Source: an uncultured Roseburia sp.
Lineage (GTDB): Bacteria > Bacillota > Clostridia > Lachnospirales > Lachnospiraceae
Length of the DNA stretch: 47,827 nucleotides
Assembly (NCBI GenBank): GCA_947564465.1
Contig: CANOCV010000021.1
Span: forward strand, 1 to 47,827
Reading direction: 5' to 3'
The translations under genes were made by a program, and so were the position numbers. Positions 46,456 through 47,827 of the stretch are shown here, one piece after another (positions within the stretch are counted from its first letter, which is position 1; every line of letters begins with the position of its first letter). The notes under the pieces were generated by a model. The model did not search any database. It was not told the DNA's origin and saw only the letters and a list, made by a program, of their open reading frames with translations.

Positions 46456-47637
46456 ATGTATCAGTCATTTTTGATTAAGTATGGGGAAATTGGGGTCAAA
46501 GGAAAAAACAGGTTTATCTTTGAAAATATGCTGATGTCTCAGATTACCCATGCATTAAAGCCGGTAGACGGTGAATTTGAGGTGCGTAAGGAGCAGGGGC
46601 GCATTTATGTGCAGGCAGTGTCGGAGTATGATTACGAGGAGACGGTAGAGGCGTTAAAGAGGGTCTTTGGAATTGTGGGATTTTGTCCCGTGATTCAGGT
46701 GGAAGATGAGGGGTTTGACAAGCTTTCGGAGGATGTAATCCGGTATCTGGATCAGGCGTATTCGGACAAGCATTTTACATTTAAGGTTAATGCCAGGCGT
46801 GCGAGGAAAAATTATCCTTTGGATTCTATGGAAATCAATGCCGCTCTCGGGGAGCGGATTCTTGAAGCGTTTCCCGAGGTTTCCGTGAATGTACACGAGC
46901 CAAAGGTCGTGGTGTCCGTGGAAATCCGCAGCCAGATTAATATTTATTTTGAAGAAATTCAGGGACCGGGCGGAATGCCGGTCGGCTCAAACGGAAAGGC
47001 AATGTTACTGCTCTCGGGCGGAATTGACAGCCCGGTTGCAGGGTATATGATTGCAAAGCGCGGTGTTTCTTTAGAGGCGACGTATTTCCACGCGCCGCCG
47101 TATACGAGTGAGCGCGCCAAACAAAAGGTGGTTGATTTGGCGTCAATCGTTGCCCGTTACAGCGGGCCGATTAACCTGAATGTTGTGAATTTTACGGATA
47201 TCCAGTTATACATCTACGAACAGTGTCCTCATGAGGAGCTGACGATTATCATGCGCCGCTATATGATGAAGATTGCGGAGCATTTTGCAGAGCAGTCCAA
47301 ATGTCTGGGACTGATTACCGGGGAGAGCATCGGGCAGGTGGCGAGCCAAACGATGCAGTCTCTTGCGGCGACGAATGAGGCTTGCAGTATGCCGGTGTAT
47401 CGTCCGTTAATCGGTTTTGACAAACAGGAAATTGTGGAGGTGTCCGAGAAAATCGGGACATATGAGACCTCGATCCAGCCGTTTGAGGACTGCTGTACAA
47501 TTTTTGTCGCAAAGCATCCGGTCACAAAGCCGAGCCTTAGCGTGATCAAGAAGTCGGAGACGAAGCTTGCGGAAAAGATTGACGAGCTGGTGAGAGAGGC
47601 GATTGAGACGGCAGAGGTGATAAAGGTAGAAGCGTAG
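46456..47637 (+). CDS. thiI: tRNA 4-thiouridine synthase
   Basis: Adenylates U8 of tRNA and inserts sulfur; it can also serve thiamine thiazole synthesis. The 393-residue protein has an N-terminal ferredoxin-like and THUMP region (about residues 1-165, with FTFKVNARRARKNYPLDSME). The PP-loop SGGIDSP lies at 187-193, and a conserved cysteine pair C346-C347 in FEDCCTIFVAKHP. It lacks the C-terminal rhodanese domain of E. coli ThiI, as in Bacillus, so it must receive sulfur directly from the desulfurase upstream. GAGAGGAGCGG precedes the ATG. No clear terminator follows before the repeats. Confidence 0.95.
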   Translation: MYQSFLIKYGEIGVKGKNRFIFENMLMSQITHALKPVDGEFEVRKEQGRIYVQAVSEYDYEETVEALKRVFGIVGFCPVIQVEDEGFDKLSEDVIRYLDQAYSDKHFTFKVNARRARKNYPLDSMEINAALGERILEAFPEVSVNVHEPKVVVSVEIRSQINIYFEEIQGPGGMPVGSNGKAMLLLSGGIDSPVAGYMIAKRGVSLEATYFHAPPYTSERAKQKVVDLASIVARYSGPINLNVVNFTDIQLYIYEQCPHEELTIIMRRYMMKIAEHFAEQSKCLGLITGESIGQVASQTMQSLAATNEACSMPVYRPLIGFDKQEIVEVSEKIGTYETSIQPFEDCCTIFVAKHPVTKPSLSVIKKSETKLAEKIDELVREAIETAEVIKVEA

Positions 47638-47720
47638 GGATTATTAAATAGTAATATCTTCTTCTCGCGTGAGTGCGCATAAGCTTTTGTTCCGCGCGCG
47701 AAGCTGCGCATAAGCTTTTA

Positions 47721-47797
47721 TATCATAGGAAAGTCATAGACTTTAGCACTTCGTGGCAATAAGGTCTTTCCTATGATGATGATGTTGGGGTCAAATA
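47721..47797. repeat. Intergenic repeat family A, full copy 3 with right extension
   Basis: TATCATAGGAAAG (47721-47733) and CTTTCCTATGATG (47766-47778) bound a 32-base centre like that of copy 2. The extension to 47797 (ending GGGGTCAAATA) matches the inverse of 31-72 at the other end of the window. Upstream, TGCGCATAAGCTTTT occurs twice (47672 and 47707 areas), a further imperfect repeat. Confidence 0.8.
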
Positions 47798-47827
47798 GCC
47801 CCAGTTAGCAACTTGAAAATTTCACAC

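Overview
The window reads as one contig from a spore-forming, anaerobic, Gram-positive bacterium, most likely a Lachnospiraceae-type Clostridia. Sporulation genes (gpr, spoIIP), a CIRCE-controlled hrcA-grpE-dnaK-dnaJ operon, strong GGAGG-type ribosome binding sites, lipoprotein and surface-protein genes, a stand-alone [FeFe]-hydrogenase-like protein and an oxygen-sensitive acyl-CoA dehydratase activase all point there. The taxonomic call is inference. No rRNA, tRNA, CRISPR array, phage or transposase gene was seen.

Layout. (1) 0.2-9.7 kb: a giant acyl-CoA dehydratase activase-like protein (minus), then a catalytically degenerate rhomboid-like membrane protein, glutaminyl-tRNA synthetase, a DUF2225 zinc protein and a MocR regulator (plus). 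(2) 9.8-16.3 kb: arginine biosynthesis, with argG (minus) divergent from argC-GNAT-argJ-argB-argD. The shared promoter region carries ARG-box-like sequences. (3) 16.4-23.6 kb: a competence and signalling operon: ComEA-like lipoprotein, OmpR-type response regulator, histidine kinase, GerMN lipoprotein, comEC, holA. The regulator-kinase-GerMN order resembles actinobacterial MtrA-MtrB-LpqB. (4) 23.6-37.1 kb: rpsT, gpr, spoIIP, an MBOAT/SGNH acyl-transfer pair, lepA, hemW, hrcA, grpE, dnaK, dnaJ. (5) 37.2-43.5 kb: accessory block with a coiled-coil J-domain protein, a DUF6273/Ig-like exported protein, a ferredoxin / NapH-like / CcdA-thioredoxin operon, and a short [FeFe]-hydrogenase-like protein (minus). 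(6) 43.5-47.6 kb: prmA, rsmE, cysteine desulfurase, thiI.

The order comEC-holA-rpsT-gpr-spoIIP-lepA-hemW-hrcA-grpE-dnaK-dnaJ-prmA-rsmE is the ancestral Firmicutes arrangement known from Bacillus subtilis. Against that backbone two insertions stand out: the MBOAT/SGNH pair between spoIIP and lepA, and the redox/surface block between dnaJ and prmA. The best candidate for a poorly described system is the three-gene ferredoxin / membrane Fe-S protein / CcdA-thioredoxin operon at 40.1-42.2 kb. It looks like a ferredoxin-driven route for moving reducing power to extracytoplasmic thiols.

Several short palindromic repeat families occupy intergenic spaces. One lies near both ends of the window in inverted orientation, so the contig probably ends at repeats.
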